Source: Acinetobacter soli (GTDB taxonomy: Bacteria > Pseudomonadota > Gammaproteobacteria > Pseudomonadales > Moraxellaceae). From it: 64,000 nt of DNA. Under the pieces are notes generated by a model. The model was not told the DNA's origin, made no database searches, and was given only the letters and a program-made list of their open reading frames with translations. Every line of letters begins with the position of its first letter. The stretch's first letter is position 1. This document shows positions 1-9,443 of this stretch, piece by piece. Location of the stretch: positions 310,001 to 374,000 of the forward strand of contig NZ_BBNM01000002.1 in NCBI RefSeq assembly GCF_000760595.1. The letters are read 5' to 3'. Both the position numbers and the translations under genes were made by a program.

Positions 1-2278
1 GCGCCAACTCGTTGAAGCTGGTAACACTCCAGATATTTGAGTGAATTTGATATTCTTCACGCAAGATTTTCGCCGCTTTGATGACTTCACGTAAGATCAC
101 GCCAGAACCAAGTAACTGAACAGTGGCTTTTTCATCTTTTTCAAACAGGTACATACCACGTTTGATGCCTTCTTCAGCGCCTTTTGGCATTTCTGGATGC
201 TCGTAGTTTTCGTTCATGAGCGTTAGGTAATAAAACACACGCTCTTGATTGACATACATGCGCTTCAAGCCATCATGTACGACCACTGCAAGCTCATAAC
301 CGAAACATGGATCATAAGAAATACAGTTCGGAATCGTTCCTGCAAGGATATGCGAGTGACCATCTTGGTGCTGTAAGCCTTCACCGTTTAGCGTCGTACG
401 GCCAGCGGTCGCGCCCAACAAGAAACCTTGTGCCTGTGCATCGCCTGCTGCCCATGCAATATCACCGATACGCTGGAAACCAAACATTGAGTAATACATG
501 TACATCGGAATCATTGGCAAGTTATTGGTTGAATAACTGGTTGCCAACGCGGCCCATGCACTCATCGCACCCGCTTCGTTGATGCCTTCTTGCAACATGT
601 GACCGTCTTTTGCTTCACGGTAGTTCATGAGCTGTTCATTGTCTTCTGGGGTATATTTCTGACCATGAGCAGCATAAATACCCAACTGGCGGAACATCCC
701 TTCAAGACCGAAGGTACGTGCTTCATCTGGCACGATTGGCACTACGCGATCTTTAATCGCTTTTTCTTTTAACAACGACGCGATCAAACGCACCATCACC
801 ATGGTGGTCGATTGTTCTTTACCGTTGCTACCGCTTAACACACTGTCAAATACTGAAATTTCAGGAATCGCCAAAGATTCGCTTTCTTTACGACGTGCAG
901 GCAGATAACCACCTAAAGCCTCACGACGCGCTTTCATGTATTTAAGTTCTGGCGAGTTTTCCGCAGGACGATAGAACGGCAGATCTTCTAATTGCTCATC
1001 GTTAAATGGCAAGTTAAAACGGTTACGTACATATTTGAGTGAGTCAACATGCATTTTCTTGATTTGGTGCGTTTTGTTGACCGCTTCAATTTCGTCAGAC
1101 AAACCGTAACCTTTCACAGTTTTTGCCAGAATAACGGTTGGCTGACCAGTGCTTTTCATTGCCTCAGCATAAGCTGCGTATACTTTGTACGGATCGTGAC
1201 CACCACGATTCAGATTGTCGATATCTTCATCGCTTAAGTTTTTCACCAGCTCTTCAGCTTCTGGATATTTACCAAAGAAGTGCGCACGGGTGTAAGCACC
1301 ACCTTTTACTTGGTAGCGTTGGTAGTCACCATCAACTGCTTCATCCATAATTGCTTTAAGTGCACCTGAGGTGTCTTTGGCCAAAAGTGGATCCCAATGA
1401 CGGCCCCAAACCACTTTGATCACGCGCCATCCGGCACCGCGGAACAATGATTCAAGCTCTTGAATAATTTTACCGTTACCACGTACAGGGCCATCAAGAC
1501 GCTGCAAGTTACAGTTGACTACCCAGATCAGGTTGTCGAGTTTCTCACGACCTGCCAGTGAAATTGCACCAGTACTTTCTGGCTCATCCATCTCGCCATC
1601 GCCGAGATATGCCCAGACTTTACGGTCTTCTTCTTTGATCAGACGACGGTTCATCAAGTACTTTTGAATATGTGCTTGATAAATCGACATGATTGGACCC
1701 AAGCCCATCGATACGGTTGGGAACTGCCAGTAATCTGGCATTAAGTACGGATGCGGATAGCTTGATAGACCATTGCCATTTACTTCACGGCGGAAATTAT
1801 TGAGTTGGTCTTCTGTCAAACGGCCTTCAAGAAAAGAACGCGCATAGATCCCAGGTGCACAGTGACCTTGATAGTAGATCATGTCGCCGCCAAAGCTGTC
1901 GCTGTTGGCACGGAAGAAGTGGTTAAATCCAACGTCGTAAAGCGTTGCTGAAGATGCAAAGCTGGCCAAGTGACCACCTAAGTCGTCGCCTGTTTTGTTG
2001 GCACGTAGTACCATGGCCAACGCGTTCCAACGGATCAATGCACGAATACGGCGTTCCATGTCTTGATCGCCCGGCATTGCAGGCTGTTCATCCACAGAAA
2101 TTGTATTGAGATAAGGTGTATTCAAGCGTTGAATGGGAACATGCTTCGCAATCGCGCGTTGATAAAGCTTTTCCAATAAAAAAGCTGCACGTTCAGTTCC
2201 CATGTGCTGTAAAACCGAATCAAATGCATCTTGCCATTCTTGGGTTTCTTGTGCGTCGGAATCACCATAAAACGCCAT
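1..2278 (-). CDS. aceE: Pyruvate dehydrogenase E1 component, 3' end outside window
   Basis: This is the homodimeric-type E1 subunit of the pyruvate dehydrogenase complex, which decarboxylates pyruvate with thiamine diphosphate and passes the acetyl group to the lipoyl E2 subunit in the cytoplasm. About 759 N-terminal codons are present of a family length near 900; the frame runs open off the window edge. The protein begins MAFYGDSDAQETQEWQDAF, and the thiamine-diphosphate motif is visible as GDGEMDEPES followed about 25 residues later by VVNCN. The ATG at 2278 is preceded by a weak AAGGAAAAGG-type site. aceF would be expected just beyond the window start, but I cannot see it. Identification is firm from the length of the recognisable protein. 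Confidence 0.96.
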   Translation of the reverse strand, partial: MAFYGDSDAQETQEWQDAFDSVLQHMGTERAAFLLEKLYQRAIAKHVPIQRLNTPYLNTISVDEQPAMPGDQDMERRIRALIRWNALAMVLRANKTGDDLGGHLASFASSATLYDVGFNHFFRANSDSFGGDMIYYQGHCAPGIYARSFLEGRLTEDQLNNFRREVNGNGLSSYPHPYLMPDYWQFPTVSMGLGPIMSIYQAHIQKYLMNRRLIKEEDRKVWAYLGDGEMDEPESTGAISLAGREKLDNLIWVVNCNLQRLDGPVRGNGKIIQELESLFRGAGWRVIKVVWGRHWDPLLAKDTSGALKAIMDEAVDGDYQRYQVKGGAYTRAHFFGKYPEAEELVKNLSDEDIDNLNRGGHDPYKVYAAYAEAMKSTGQPTVILAKTVKGYGLSDEIEAVNKTHQIKKMHVDSLKYVRNRFNLPFNDEQLEDLPFYRPAENSPELKYMKARREALGGYLPARRKESESLAIPEISVFDSVLSGSNGKEQSTTMVMVRLIASLLKEKAIKDRVVPIVPDEARTFGLEGMFRQLGIYAAHGQKYTPEDNEQLMNYREAKDGHMLQEGINEAGAMSAWAALATSYSTNNLPMIPMYMYYSMFGFQRIGDIAWAAGDAQAQGFLLGATAGRTTLNGEGLQHQDGHSHILAGTIPNCISYDPCFGYELAVVVHDGLKRMYVNQERVFYYLTLMNENYEHPEMPKGAEEGIKRGMYLFEKDEKATVQLLGSGVILREVIKAAKILREEYQIHSNIWSVTSFNELA

Positions 2279-2456
2279 AGTTCACCTTTTCCTTAGTCTT
2301 TTGTCTAGGGTGTATTTTTATCATATTTACCGCCATGCAAGTTATCCCCGCAGGTGAATACAGATAGGCACTATTATTTAGATAATAAATACTGATTGAC
2401 TTTTTATAACCCAAAATAACAAAAAAACGCCAATTAAAGCTGTTTTTTTATACACG

Positions 2457-2493
2457 AGTATTTGAAATTTGATGTTAGAGTCAAATTTGACTC
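2457..2493 (-). promoter_or_regulatory. Candidate aceE promoter overlapped by a 16-bp palindrome
   Basis: A perfect 16-bp palindrome, GAGTCAAATTTGACTC, lies at 2478-2493, about 185 bp upstream of aceE. On the minus strand its right half forms a TTGACT -35-like hexamer (2484-2479), followed after 16 bp by AATACT (2462-2457). A dimeric regulator bound here would cover the -35 element. The palindrome is directly visible; the promoter and the link to aceE are inference. It does not match the E. coli PdhR operator as I know it. Confidence 0.4.
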
Positions 2494-2532
2494 AAAAATA
2501 AACAAACCGCGACTTTTGCGCGGTTTGTTTAT
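2488..2532 (-). terminator. Intrinsic terminator of the M23 peptidase gene
   Basis: A perfect 14-bp stem (2498-2511 paired with 2519-2532, GC-rich at the loop end, 7-nt loop) is followed on the minus strand by a U-rich run, TTTTTG. It lies 60 nt after the M23 peptidase stop codon and separates that gene from aceE, which is transcribed in the same direction. Confidence 0.85.
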
Positions 2533-2592
2533 TGTTAAGAATTTATGTAAAGCAAGATTCAATAAAACAGGAGTCAGATGGATATAAAGAAC

Positions 2593-3288
2593 TTATGGCA
2601 ACATGGCAAGATAAGAACCTGGATTCTTGCGCTGACCGTCTTTCACCACTTCAAAGTGTAAATGTGGTCCCGTGCAGCGCCCTGTACAGCCAACATTGGC
2701 AATGTGCTCACCCGCACCTACACGGTCACCGACCTGTACCATCACGCGTGAAGCATGTGCATAGCGTGTGAGGTAACCGTTGCCGTGATTAATCTCGACA
2801 TATTGACCATAACCTGTACCCCAACCCGCCTTGGTCACAATACCCGGGCCAGAAGCATAGATCGGTGTACCACTTGGCGCAGAGAGATCAATTCCTTCAT
2901 GTGCGCGTGTGGTGCCGAGTAAAGTTCGTGTACCAAATTCCGAAGAGACACGCACCATGTCTGGCAATGGATGCGTTACTAACCATGAGTAAGGGCTGTT
3001 ATTTGAGGCGGCGCTATAACGCGAAGAAGAGGATTTACCGTACTTTTTTTCGATGCTTTGATTGTTCAGTTCAGTTGTTTTTTCTCGCAAGGTAACTGAA
3101 ACCTGTGTCTTACCGGGAATATCCAAATCGTCTGGATGCGTGTAAGAACCTTGACTGAGTGTACGGGAAAGCTGTTCGAGTCGGTCGGATGATGTATCTG
3201 TCTGGTCAATCGTTTGGTAATCAGCGAAAGCAACTGATGCGGCAGAAGCTGCCAGAGAAAAAGCAAGTAAAATTCGACGCGTATGCAT
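2593..3288 (-). CDS. Secreted M23-family (LytM domain) peptidase
   Basis: A zinc metallopeptidase-type protein of 231 residues. Residues 1-23 form a Sec signal peptide (MHTRR, hydrophobic LLAFSLAASAASVAFA, likely cut before DYQ), so it acts in the periplasm. The C-terminal half is a LytM domain with the zinc ligands visible in AHEGIDLSAP and in GPHLHFEV, so the metal site looks intact, unlike degenerate activator types such as EnvC. The middle is low-complexity and unassigned. I chose the ATG at 3288, not an upstream in-frame start at 3351, because it gives a proper signal peptide and has GAGG 6-7 nt before it. The gene is divergent from dciA. The substrate is probably murein cross-links, by family; whether it is an endopeptidase or a regulator of one cannot be told. 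Confidence 0.85.
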   Translation of the reverse strand: MHTRRILLAFSLAASAASVAFADYQTIDQTDTSSDRLEQLSRTLSQGSYTHPDDLDIPGKTQVSVTLREKTTELNNQSIEKKYGKSSSSRYSAASNNSPYSWLVTHPLPDMVRVSSEFGTRTLLGTTRAHEGIDLSAPSGTPIYASGPGIVTKAGWGTGYGQYVEINHGNGYLTRYAHASRVMVQVGDRVGAGEHIANVGCTGRCTGPHLHFEVVKDGQRKNPGSYLAMLP

Positions 3289-3398
3289 AAAAAACCTCGT
3301 GAAACTGTTCTTACTAAAAGTTCCTTGCGTGATCTCTTCCTTGATATCCATTGAATGACGCGTATAAGATGAGACATTGCCTGTAGTGAGTCACGACC

Positions 3399-3839
3399 AT
3401 GTCTGAACCTAAAAACGTGTTTCAACAAACAAGAAAACACATAAAAACAGGAAACTTAACGTTTCTTACAACGCAAGTTGCACAGTGGCAAAAACTTACG
3501 AAATTAATTCAACCCTTATTGCCGCAACCTGAAAAATGGCAAGTAGTCTGTTATCAATATGGTGTCTTGACCCTCACCGGCGAAAATCAGGCCATGATTA
3601 GTCAGCTCGGTTATCTTCAAACACAATACATTACGAAATTAGCTCAACTAGAAGGCTTACACGAACTGCAACGACTCCAAGTGCGTTTACGACCAAAATC
3701 GCAACTTCCCCCAACATCATCACCGTCAGTTACCTCTCTCCCACCAGAAACCCAAGATATGTTACAAGGTGCTGCTGGTTTGGTGAGCGACCCTAAGCTT
3801 AGCCAAGCTTTACTACGTTTGGCAAGCAATAAAAAATAA
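3399..3839 (+). CDS. dciA: DciA-type (DUF721) replicative helicase loader
   Basis: A 146-residue protein of the DUF721 family, recognised from its pattern (WQKLTKLIQPLLPQPEKWQVVCYQYGVLTLTGENQAM, quoted here only in part as the KH-like fold core at about residues 30-95). DciA proteins interact with the replicative helicase DnaB and are needed for its loading in bacteria that lack DnaC; DciA is the ancestral loader. The N-terminal domain is the conserved KH-like part; the C-terminal tail after about residue 100 is proline- and serine-rich and probably flexible. It sits between the M23 peptidase gene (divergent) and lpxC (convergent), a placement I associate with Acinetobacter. The symbol rests on family membership. 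Confidence 0.8.
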   Translation: MSEPKNVFQQTRKHIKTGNLTFLTTQVAQWQKLTKLIQPLLPQPEKWQVVCYQYGVLTLTGENQAMISQLGYLQTQYITKLAQLEGLHELQRLQVRLRPKSQLPPTSSPSVTSLPPETQDMLQGAAGLVSDPKLSQALLRLASNKK

Positions 3840-3936
3840 TCTCGAGCGTTAGGTCTGGCTCGCGGTGCGTCAAATCTGTGATGCAGTTATCTCTTTAAAG
3901 AATTACACTATAACATAACAACTGCGAGACAATGAC

Positions 3937-4839
3937 TTAGCCAATGTTTACGTAAGAAATTGGGCAATCCTGTGCGTCATCAAATGTTACAATTTTATAA
4001 TTAGCTGGATCACTTTGTACGTTGCGAAGTAACTGGTTATTTAAAGCATGACCAGATTTGTAGCCATCGAACTTGGCAATAATCTGATGACCCATCAAAT
4101 ACAAGTCCCCTACGGCGTCTAATATCTTATGGCGTACAAACTCATCCGAAAAACGCAAGCCTTCTTCATTCACAACACCGGTATCATCTACACCAATGGC
4201 ATTTTCAAGACTGGCGCCCAGTGCAAGATTATTGGCTTTTAAGTAATCCAAATCTTTCATGAAGCCAAATGTACGCGCTTCACTCACCTCGTATACAAAC
4301 GTTTCGGTTGAAAAATCAATCGTGGCTGACTGGTATTCTTTGGCAAAGGCTGGATGATCAAAATCAATGGTAAAATTAAGTTGAAAGCCATCGTGCGGAG
4401 TAAAAATGGCTTTTTTATCGTTGATCAGAGCTTCAACAGGTTTTAAGATCTTTATAAACTTTTTTGGGGCATCCTGTTCACACAGTTCACCTTGCATCAA
4501 TAAATAGATAAACGGCCCTGCACTACCATCCATAATCGGGACTTCCGAGGCAGACACTTCAATAATCAGGTTATCTATTCCCAATCCTGCAATTGCACTC
4601 ATGACATGCTCAATGGTGCCCACTTTGACATTATCAATGACCAGATTGGAACACATGAATGCTTCTTGAATGAGCAAAGCATCGGCGTGAATGTCGACTG
4701 GTGGATCTAAATCAATCCGGCGAAATACAATGCCACCGTCAATTGCATGAGGCAAAAAATTGATCATGACCTTCTGACCACTATGAAGACCAATGCCACT
4801 CGCCTTAACCACGCGTTTGAGGGTACGTTGTTTCAACAT
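3937..4839 (-). CDS. lpxC: UDP-3-O-acyl-N-acetylglucosamine deacetylase LpxC
   Basis: LpxC catalyses the committed step of lipid A synthesis, zinc-dependent deacetylation of UDP-3-O-acyl-GlcNAc in the cytoplasm. The 300-residue length is standard. It begins [21 protein letters not shown]; the zinc-site motifs EHVMSA (about residue 77 onward) and [11 protein letters not shown] are present. The gene follows ftsZ in the same direction, but a strong terminator at 4893-4931 separates them, so lpxC probably has its own promoter in the 4840-4892 stretch. The order ftsZ then lpxC is conserved in many gammaproteobacteria. Confidence 0.97.
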   Translation of the reverse strand: MLKQRTLKRVVKASGIGLHSGQKVMINFLPHAIDGGIVFRRIDLDPPVDIHADALLIQEAFMCSNLVIDNVKVGTIEHVMSAIAGLGIDNLIIEVSASEVPIMDGSAGPFIYLLMQGELCEQDAPKKFIKILKPVEALINDKKAIFTPHDGFQLNFTIDFDHPAFAKEYQSATIDFSTETFVYEVSEARTFGFMKDLDYLKANNLALGASLENAIGVDDTGVVNEEGLRFSDEFVRHKILDAVGDLYLMGHQIIAKFDGYKSGHALNNQLLRNVQSDPANYKIVTFDDAQDCPISYVNIG

Positions 4840-4892
4840 GCTACGCTTACTTTATCTCTAAAAACCGATATAAGTTAGCATATTTAGCTATT

Positions 4893-4931
4893 GATAAAAA
4901 ATAAAAAAGGTAGTGAATCTCACTACCTTTT
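4893..4931 (-). terminator. Intrinsic terminator of the division cluster (after ftsZ)
   Basis: Arms GGTAGTGA (4909-4916) and TCACTACC (4920-4927) with a 3-nt loop, extended by flanking A/T pairs. On the minus strand it is followed by a run of Ts (complement of the A-run at 4893-4908). It begins 20 nt beyond the ftsZ stop. Confidence 0.9.
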
Positions 4932-4950
4932 AGTTAACTCAATAACGCTA

Positions 4951-6120
4951 TTATTTACGTTGTTGATTTTTAAGATAATCCTGAATACTCATCGGTGAAG
5001 AGCGTGGTGAAGAGCTTGGTGCAGCTGCCGCTTCAACACCCTGACGCTTGTTAATCGCCGGTACGTCATCGTCATCAGTTGTATGTGCACTTGGTACATT
5101 CACATGATGTTGAACATGACGTTTACGCGGTTCTGCTTCAGAGGCATTACGCGTTAACCCTGTTGCAATCACAGTCACACGTAATTCATCGCGTGCTTCA
5201 GGGTCAAATACCGTGCCGTAGAAAATCTCGCCTTCATCAAGATCGACAATCTGGTTAACCACGTCGGTAATAATCTCGGTTTCACGCAAGGTAATATCAT
5301 CACCACCGGTAATGTTGATCAATACACCCTTGGCGTTAATGATATTGACATTATCGAGCAGCGGACTGCGAATGGCTTGCTCAGCTGCCTGACGCGCACG
5401 ATCTTCACCACGGCCTAAACCAGCACCCATCATGGCGTAGCCACGGGTACTCATGGCAGTTTTCAAATCGGCGAAGTCAAGGTTAATGTGACCACGGTTA
5501 ACTACTAAATCAAAGATACTACGTACCGCATTAAGCAAGACATCATCTGCTTTTTTGTACGCATCACGCATTGAGATGTCGCCATAGACACTGAGCAAAC
5601 GCTGATTTGGAATAATAATCAATGAATCAACATGTGCCTCAAGTGCTTCTATACCTTTTTCGGCAGCACGCAAACGACGGCGGCCTTCAAAGTTAAATGG
5701 CGTTGTTACTACACCAACGGTTAAGATGCCCATCTCTTGTGCGATTTCAGCCACAACTGGCGCAGCACCAGTTCCAGTTCCACCGCCCATACCGGCAGTC
5801 ACAAACACCATATCGGTGCCTTCTAAATGCTGGCGGATAATTTCGCGGCTTTCTTCTGCTGCAATCTGACCCACTTCTGGGTTTGCACCTGCCCCCAAAC
5901 CACGTGTGCTTTGCTCACCAAGCTGCATCTTAAAAGGTGCATTCATGCTATCTAAAGCTTGCTTGTCTGTATTGGCGCAAACAAATTTCACACCTTTGAT
6001 GTCGGATTGCACCATGTGCTGTACGGCATTTCCGCCACCACCACCTACACCAAACACAGTGAAACGGGCTTGACCGTTGCTATCGCTTAGTTCATCTTCT
6101 ATAAATTCAAATGAGGCCAT
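4951..6120 (-). CDS. ftsZ: Cell division GTPase FtsZ
   Basis: FtsZ is the tubulin-like GTPase that polymerises into the division ring on the inner face of the membrane. The protein has 389 residues. The nucleotide-binding signature GGGTGTG is at residues 112-118, and the GTPase domain is standard to about residue 320. A variable linker follows (about 325-370), then a C-terminal peptide ending SIQDYLKNQQRK. This tail is the usual FtsA/ZipA contact, and its sequence differs noticeably from the DIPAFLRRQAD type of E. coli and Pseudomonas. The 165-bp gap to ftsA is large enough for a promoter. It is the last gene of the murG-to-ftsZ unit. Confidence 0.98.
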   Translation of the reverse strand: MASFEFIEDELSDSNGQARFTVFGVGGGGGNAVQHMVQSDIKGVKFVCANTDKQALDSMNAPFKMQLGEQSTRGLGAGANPEVGQIAAEESREIIRQHLEGTDMVFVTAGMGGGTGTGAAPVVAEIAQEMGILTVGVVTTPFNFEGRRRLRAAEKGIEALEAHVDSLIIIPNQRLLSVYGDISMRDAYKKADDVLLNAVRSIFDLVVNRGHINLDFADLKTAMSTRGYAMMGAGLGRGEDRARQAAEQAIRSPLLDNVNIINAKGVLINITGGDDITLRETEIITDVVNQIVDLDEGEIFYGTVFDPEARDELRVTVIATGLTRNASEAEPRKRHVQHHVNVPSAHTTDDDDVPAINKRQGVEAAAAPSSSPRSSPMSIQDYLKNQQRK

Positions 6121-6285
6121 GACCTGTAGAGTTCCCTAATTCATATTGGCAGTCACTTCAGCCCGTATACTGCCTTGATCTTTAATAAAACTTCATTTTT
6201 AGGATGCTGCTCAAGAGTGACCTTGTCAAGTACGACAATTTTCTATTACAACTTCCCAACAATATTGTCCAAAAATACATACACC

Positions 6286-7548
6286 TTAAAAGATGGCTTT
6301 TAACTTGGTATTTAAGGTATTCCAACCATTTGCAACCCGATTCCACAATGAACGCTGGGCGACCTCTTCAGAATCTTCAACGGTATCTTGCAGTTCACTT
6401 TGGCTAAACATCAGTAAGCCCGCAGCTGTGGCATACATCGAGCGACGCATAGCCGCCTGATGCTGTTCATCAGCATACACCTGTAATGGCGGATTACCTA
6501 AATGTGCCGAAACACCCAGTATACGGCGTGCCAGACTCACCATACCTTCAATCTGACAAGCATCACCTGTTAAAACCACACCATGATACAGACCATGAAT
6601 GGCACCACTACGCTCAAGTTCATCACGAACCTGACCTAAAATCTCTTCATAGCGTGCAATGATGATTTCTGCTAGCTCAATACGACTAATGGTTTGTGGC
6701 CCATCAATCGCCTGTACCTGAATCATCTGATCGGGTTTGATCGCACTCAAATCCACGCAACCATGCAGAATTTTAATACGTTCTGCTTCTTCCGTGGTGG
6801 TTTGCAGTACTGCTGCAATGTCACGAGTTACATTTTCCCCACCGCGCTGCAAAGTACGTGCCAGTGCTAAACGTCCGTCTAAATATACCGCAAGATTAGA
6901 AATACCTGCACCCATATCGAGCAAACACACACCATATTCTTTTTCGTCTTTGAGCAGGCTGGCTTCGGCAGTCGCCAAACACGACACCACCATCTTTTCA
7001 ACACCAATGTTGGCGCCTTTCATGGCCCGATCCAGATTCTGCATGATACTGATCGGCATCATCATCAGCTGATAATGACCGGTCATGCTATGCGCCGACA
7101 TATTGATCGGATTTTGTACCCACTCTGATTCGTCGTCGAGCTCAAAACCTAACGGCACCGCACTGGCCAAATAATAATCTGGCGTGACATGACTGGCTTT
7201 GGCCAGCTCTAAGGCACGTACCACTTCATTGGTGGTGATGGTGTGGTCGGCTTTGGCAATCGGCGTTCGGCCAGAGGCATAAAAACTTTGTAATTCTGTT
7301 GTTGGAATTGACACCCATGCCGTGTGCACACGACATTCCGCCATATTCTCTGCTTCAGCCACTGCATTTTTAATTGCCGAAATGACCTTATCGAGACTGA
7401 CGATTTTTCCTTTATTCATGCCACGGTTACGTGCAGTCGCCATCCCGATGACTTGAATGTTATCCGGTGCGTGAACTTTACCAATTAAAACTGAAACTTT
7501 ATGCGTCCCAATGTCAATCGCAACAATCGAGGGAACAGCTTCACTCAT
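6286..7548 (-). CDS. ftsA: Cell division protein FtsA
   Basis: An actin-fold ATPase of 420 residues that anchors FtsZ to the membrane and recruits later division proteins. The N-terminus carries the phosphate-1 loop (VAIDIGTHKVSVLIG), and a second actin-type motif appears as LDMGAGISNLAVY near the middle. The C-terminus ends in a segment (WNRVANGWNTLNTKLKAIF) that fits the amphipathic membrane-targeting helix. The start at 7548 has GTGAG a few bases upstream. It lies between ftsQ and ftsZ. Confidence 0.97.
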   Translation of the reverse strand: MSEAVPSIVAIDIGTHKVSVLIGKVHAPDNIQVIGMATARNRGMNKGKIVSLDKVISAIKNAVAEAENMAECRVHTAWVSIPTTELQSFYASGRTPIAKADHTITTNEVVRALELAKASHVTPDYYLASAVPLGFELDDESEWVQNPINMSAHSMTGHYQLMMMPISIMQNLDRAMKGANIGVEKMVVSCLATAEASLLKDEKEYGVCLLDMGAGISNLAVYLDGRLALARTLQRGGENVTRDIAAVLQTTTEEAERIKILHGCVDLSAIKPDQMIQVQAIDGPQTISRIELAEIIIARYEEILGQVRDELERSGAIHGLYHGVVLTGDACQIEGMVSLARRILGVSAHLGNPPLQVYADEQHQAAMRRSMYATAAGLLMFSQSELQDTVEDSEEVAQRSLWNRVANGWNTLNTKLKAIF

Positions 7549-7611
7549 TACTCACTACCATTCGTTCGTTGTGTAATATGGCAAAATGCCTGTTATTTTT
7601 AAAGCCAAACA

Positions 7612-8466
7612 TTATGGCTTTGCTGTTATTCCAGATGCAACATTTGTGTCATCACTCGTTACAACAAACTGACCATTTAGTATCTTAGGCGGTGTGCCTG
7701 TTTTCCATTGTAGTGATAATCCATTTCTATAGCGTAAATCAATGGCTGAGATTTTGGACCACACTGGTTTCAGGTCAGTTTGAGCCAGATGGCTTAAACG
7801 TTGCAGTTTACTCATGGTTTGATCTTGATCCACAATAATACGCAGACCAGAATCAAATTGCATAAACCACGTCATACGCTCGGTGAGATAAAGCTCGGTT
7901 AAACGTAAATTGACGGGCTGGAATAATTGATTAATTTCGTTATAGCGACGCATCATGGCCTTCGACTGGGTGATTGGCCCATGTAGCATCGGTAAATTTG
8001 GATGGTTTTTGAGCTCGGCTTCTGCATACACATCGCCGCTGTCACTGAGCAATCGGCCCGTGCCCCAGCGTGCAATCGGATGTCGCGGCATAATCCGTAC
8101 ACGAATACTATTGGGCCAAGCACGTGATACCACTACGCGATCTACCCAAGAAATCTCTAGTGCTTTGTCGCGGATCTGCTCCAGATCCGAGGTAAAGTAA
8201 TTTTCTTTGATGATGGGTCGTATATGCTGCTCAAGCTGTGATTGCTCGATACCAGAGCGTGTGCCGACAATGTCTAAATCGGCAATTTTTGCATCGGTAA
8301 TCACTTTATACAAACCAAACACGCCAGCAGCCAGCACCACAAATGCAATACACAGCAAGATCCAGCCACCAATATTGGCAAGCTTTTGCTTGCGCGTGGG
8401 TGGCTTTTCATGAATGGATGTAATCGCCGCTCGTTTACGACGCATGGATGCTGGAAGCTGAGCCAT
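7612..8466 (-). CDS. ftsQ: Cell division protein FtsQ
   Basis: A bitopic inner-membrane division protein of 284 residues that joins FtsB and FtsL in the periplasm. There is a cytoplasmic N-terminus rich in Arg/Lys (residues 1-30), one transmembrane segment at about 34-54 (IGGWILLCIAFVVLAAGVFG), then a POTRA domain beginning at IADLDIVGTRSGI and the beta domain. It starts 2 bp after the ddl stop, so translation is probably coupled. Confidence 0.95.
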   Translation of the reverse strand: MAQLPASMRRKRAAITSIHEKPPTRKQKLANIGGWILLCIAFVVLAAGVFGLYKVITDAKIADLDIVGTRSGIEQSQLEQHIRPIIKENYFTSDLEQIRDKALEISWVDRVVVSRAWPNSIRVRIMPRHPIARWGTGRLLSDSGDVYAEAELKNHPNLPMLHGPITQSKAMMRRYNEINQLFQPVNLRLTELYLTERMTWFMQFDSGLRIIVDQDQTMSKLQRLSHLAQTDLKPVWSKISAIDLRYRNGLSLQWKTGTPPKILNGQFVVTSDDTNVASGITAKP

Positions 8467-8468
8467 AT

Positions 8469-9398
8469 TTAGTGTGTCGAACCTGTAAGAGTTTGCGCTA
8501 AAATTTCAACGCACAGTGCATCAAAATCGATTCCAACGGCCTGCGCAGCCTTTGGTACAAGTGAATGGCTGGTCATTCCTGGTACAGTATTGATTTCAAG
8601 CAACCAGAAGTTTCCATGCTCATCCTGCATCGCATCGACACGTCCCCAACCACTGGCTCCAACAGCATGAAAGGCACGCAAAGTGAGTGCTTGTAGTTTC
8701 TTTTCGTCGGTATCGGACAATCCCGACGGAATACCGTATTGCACATCGTTACGCTGATACTTGGCATCGTAATCGTAAAACGCCACGTCTTGAGGTGGCT
8801 GCAAACGAATGACGGGCAAAGCTTGACCATTGAGCACCACAATCGTGTACTCGCGCCCCGTGATCCATTGTTCAGCCATTACCACGGCATCATGGGCGGT
8901 TGCTTTTTCAATGGCGGTTGCAAAGTCTGCCATTTTTTCGACTTTACTCATGCCAATACTTGAGCCTTCATGTACTGGCTTGATGATCACAGGCAGGTTA
9001 AGAGACGCCACAATTTCGTTCAAATCTGAATCTTTATTGATAATCCGGTAAGGTGCAGTCGGTAAGTCACTGCCCTGCCAAATTTGCTTGGTCTTAATTT
9101 TATCCATGCCAATGGCGGAGCCTTGTACACCTGTTCCGGTATAAGGAATATCTAACCATTCCAGTACACCTTGAATCTGGCCGTCTTCCCCGCCCCGACC
9201 ATGCAATACGATAAACGCGCGATCGTAGCCCACCAGTTCGGTGACGCTACGTTCTTTAGGATCAAATGCTTCTGCTTGAACACCCGAACGTAACAATGCA
9301 TCGAGTACGGCCTGACCACTATCTAAAGAAACTTCTCGCTCAGCTGATTTCCCACCAAACAACACGGCAACTTTGCCGAACTTTGACGCATTTGACAC
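8469..9398 (-). CDS. ddl: D-alanine--D-alanine ligase
   Basis: An ATP-grasp enzyme joining two D-alanines for the murein pentapeptide. I chose the GTG at 9398 (protein VSNASKFGKVAVLFGGKSAE, 309 residues) because AAGGA lies 7 nt upstream and the length matches relatives; an in-frame ATG at 9425 would add nine unusual residues. Seen motifs are GGKSAEREVSL near the N-terminus, HGRGGEDGQIQG, the serine-loop region HEGSSIGMSK, and EINTVPGMTSHS at the metal site. Gene order murC-ddl-ftsQ is the standard one. Confidence 0.96.
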   Translation of the reverse strand: MSNASKFGKVAVLFGGKSAEREVSLDSGQAVLDALLRSGVQAEAFDPKERSVTELVGYDRAFIVLHGRGGEDGQIQGVLEWLDIPYTGTGVQGSAIGMDKIKTKQIWQGSDLPTAPYRIINKDSDLNEIVASLNLPVIIKPVHEGSSIGMSKVEKMADFATAIEKATAHDAVVMAEQWITGREYTIVVLNGQALPVIRLQPPQDVAFYDYDAKYQRNDVQYGIPSGLSDTDEKKLQALTLRAFHAVGASGWGRVDAMQDEHGNFWLLEINTVPGMTSHSLVPKAAQAVGIDFDALCVEILAQTLTGSTH

Positions 9399-9443
9399 GT
9401 TTTTATCCTTAAATTTTTCGCACACTGAATCTGACCAAAACCA

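Noticed and set aside
3066-3440. Minus-strand frame overlapping the M23 peptidase gene and dciA start
   Set aside because: It is an out-of-frame shadow of the peptidase gene with basic, non-family composition.
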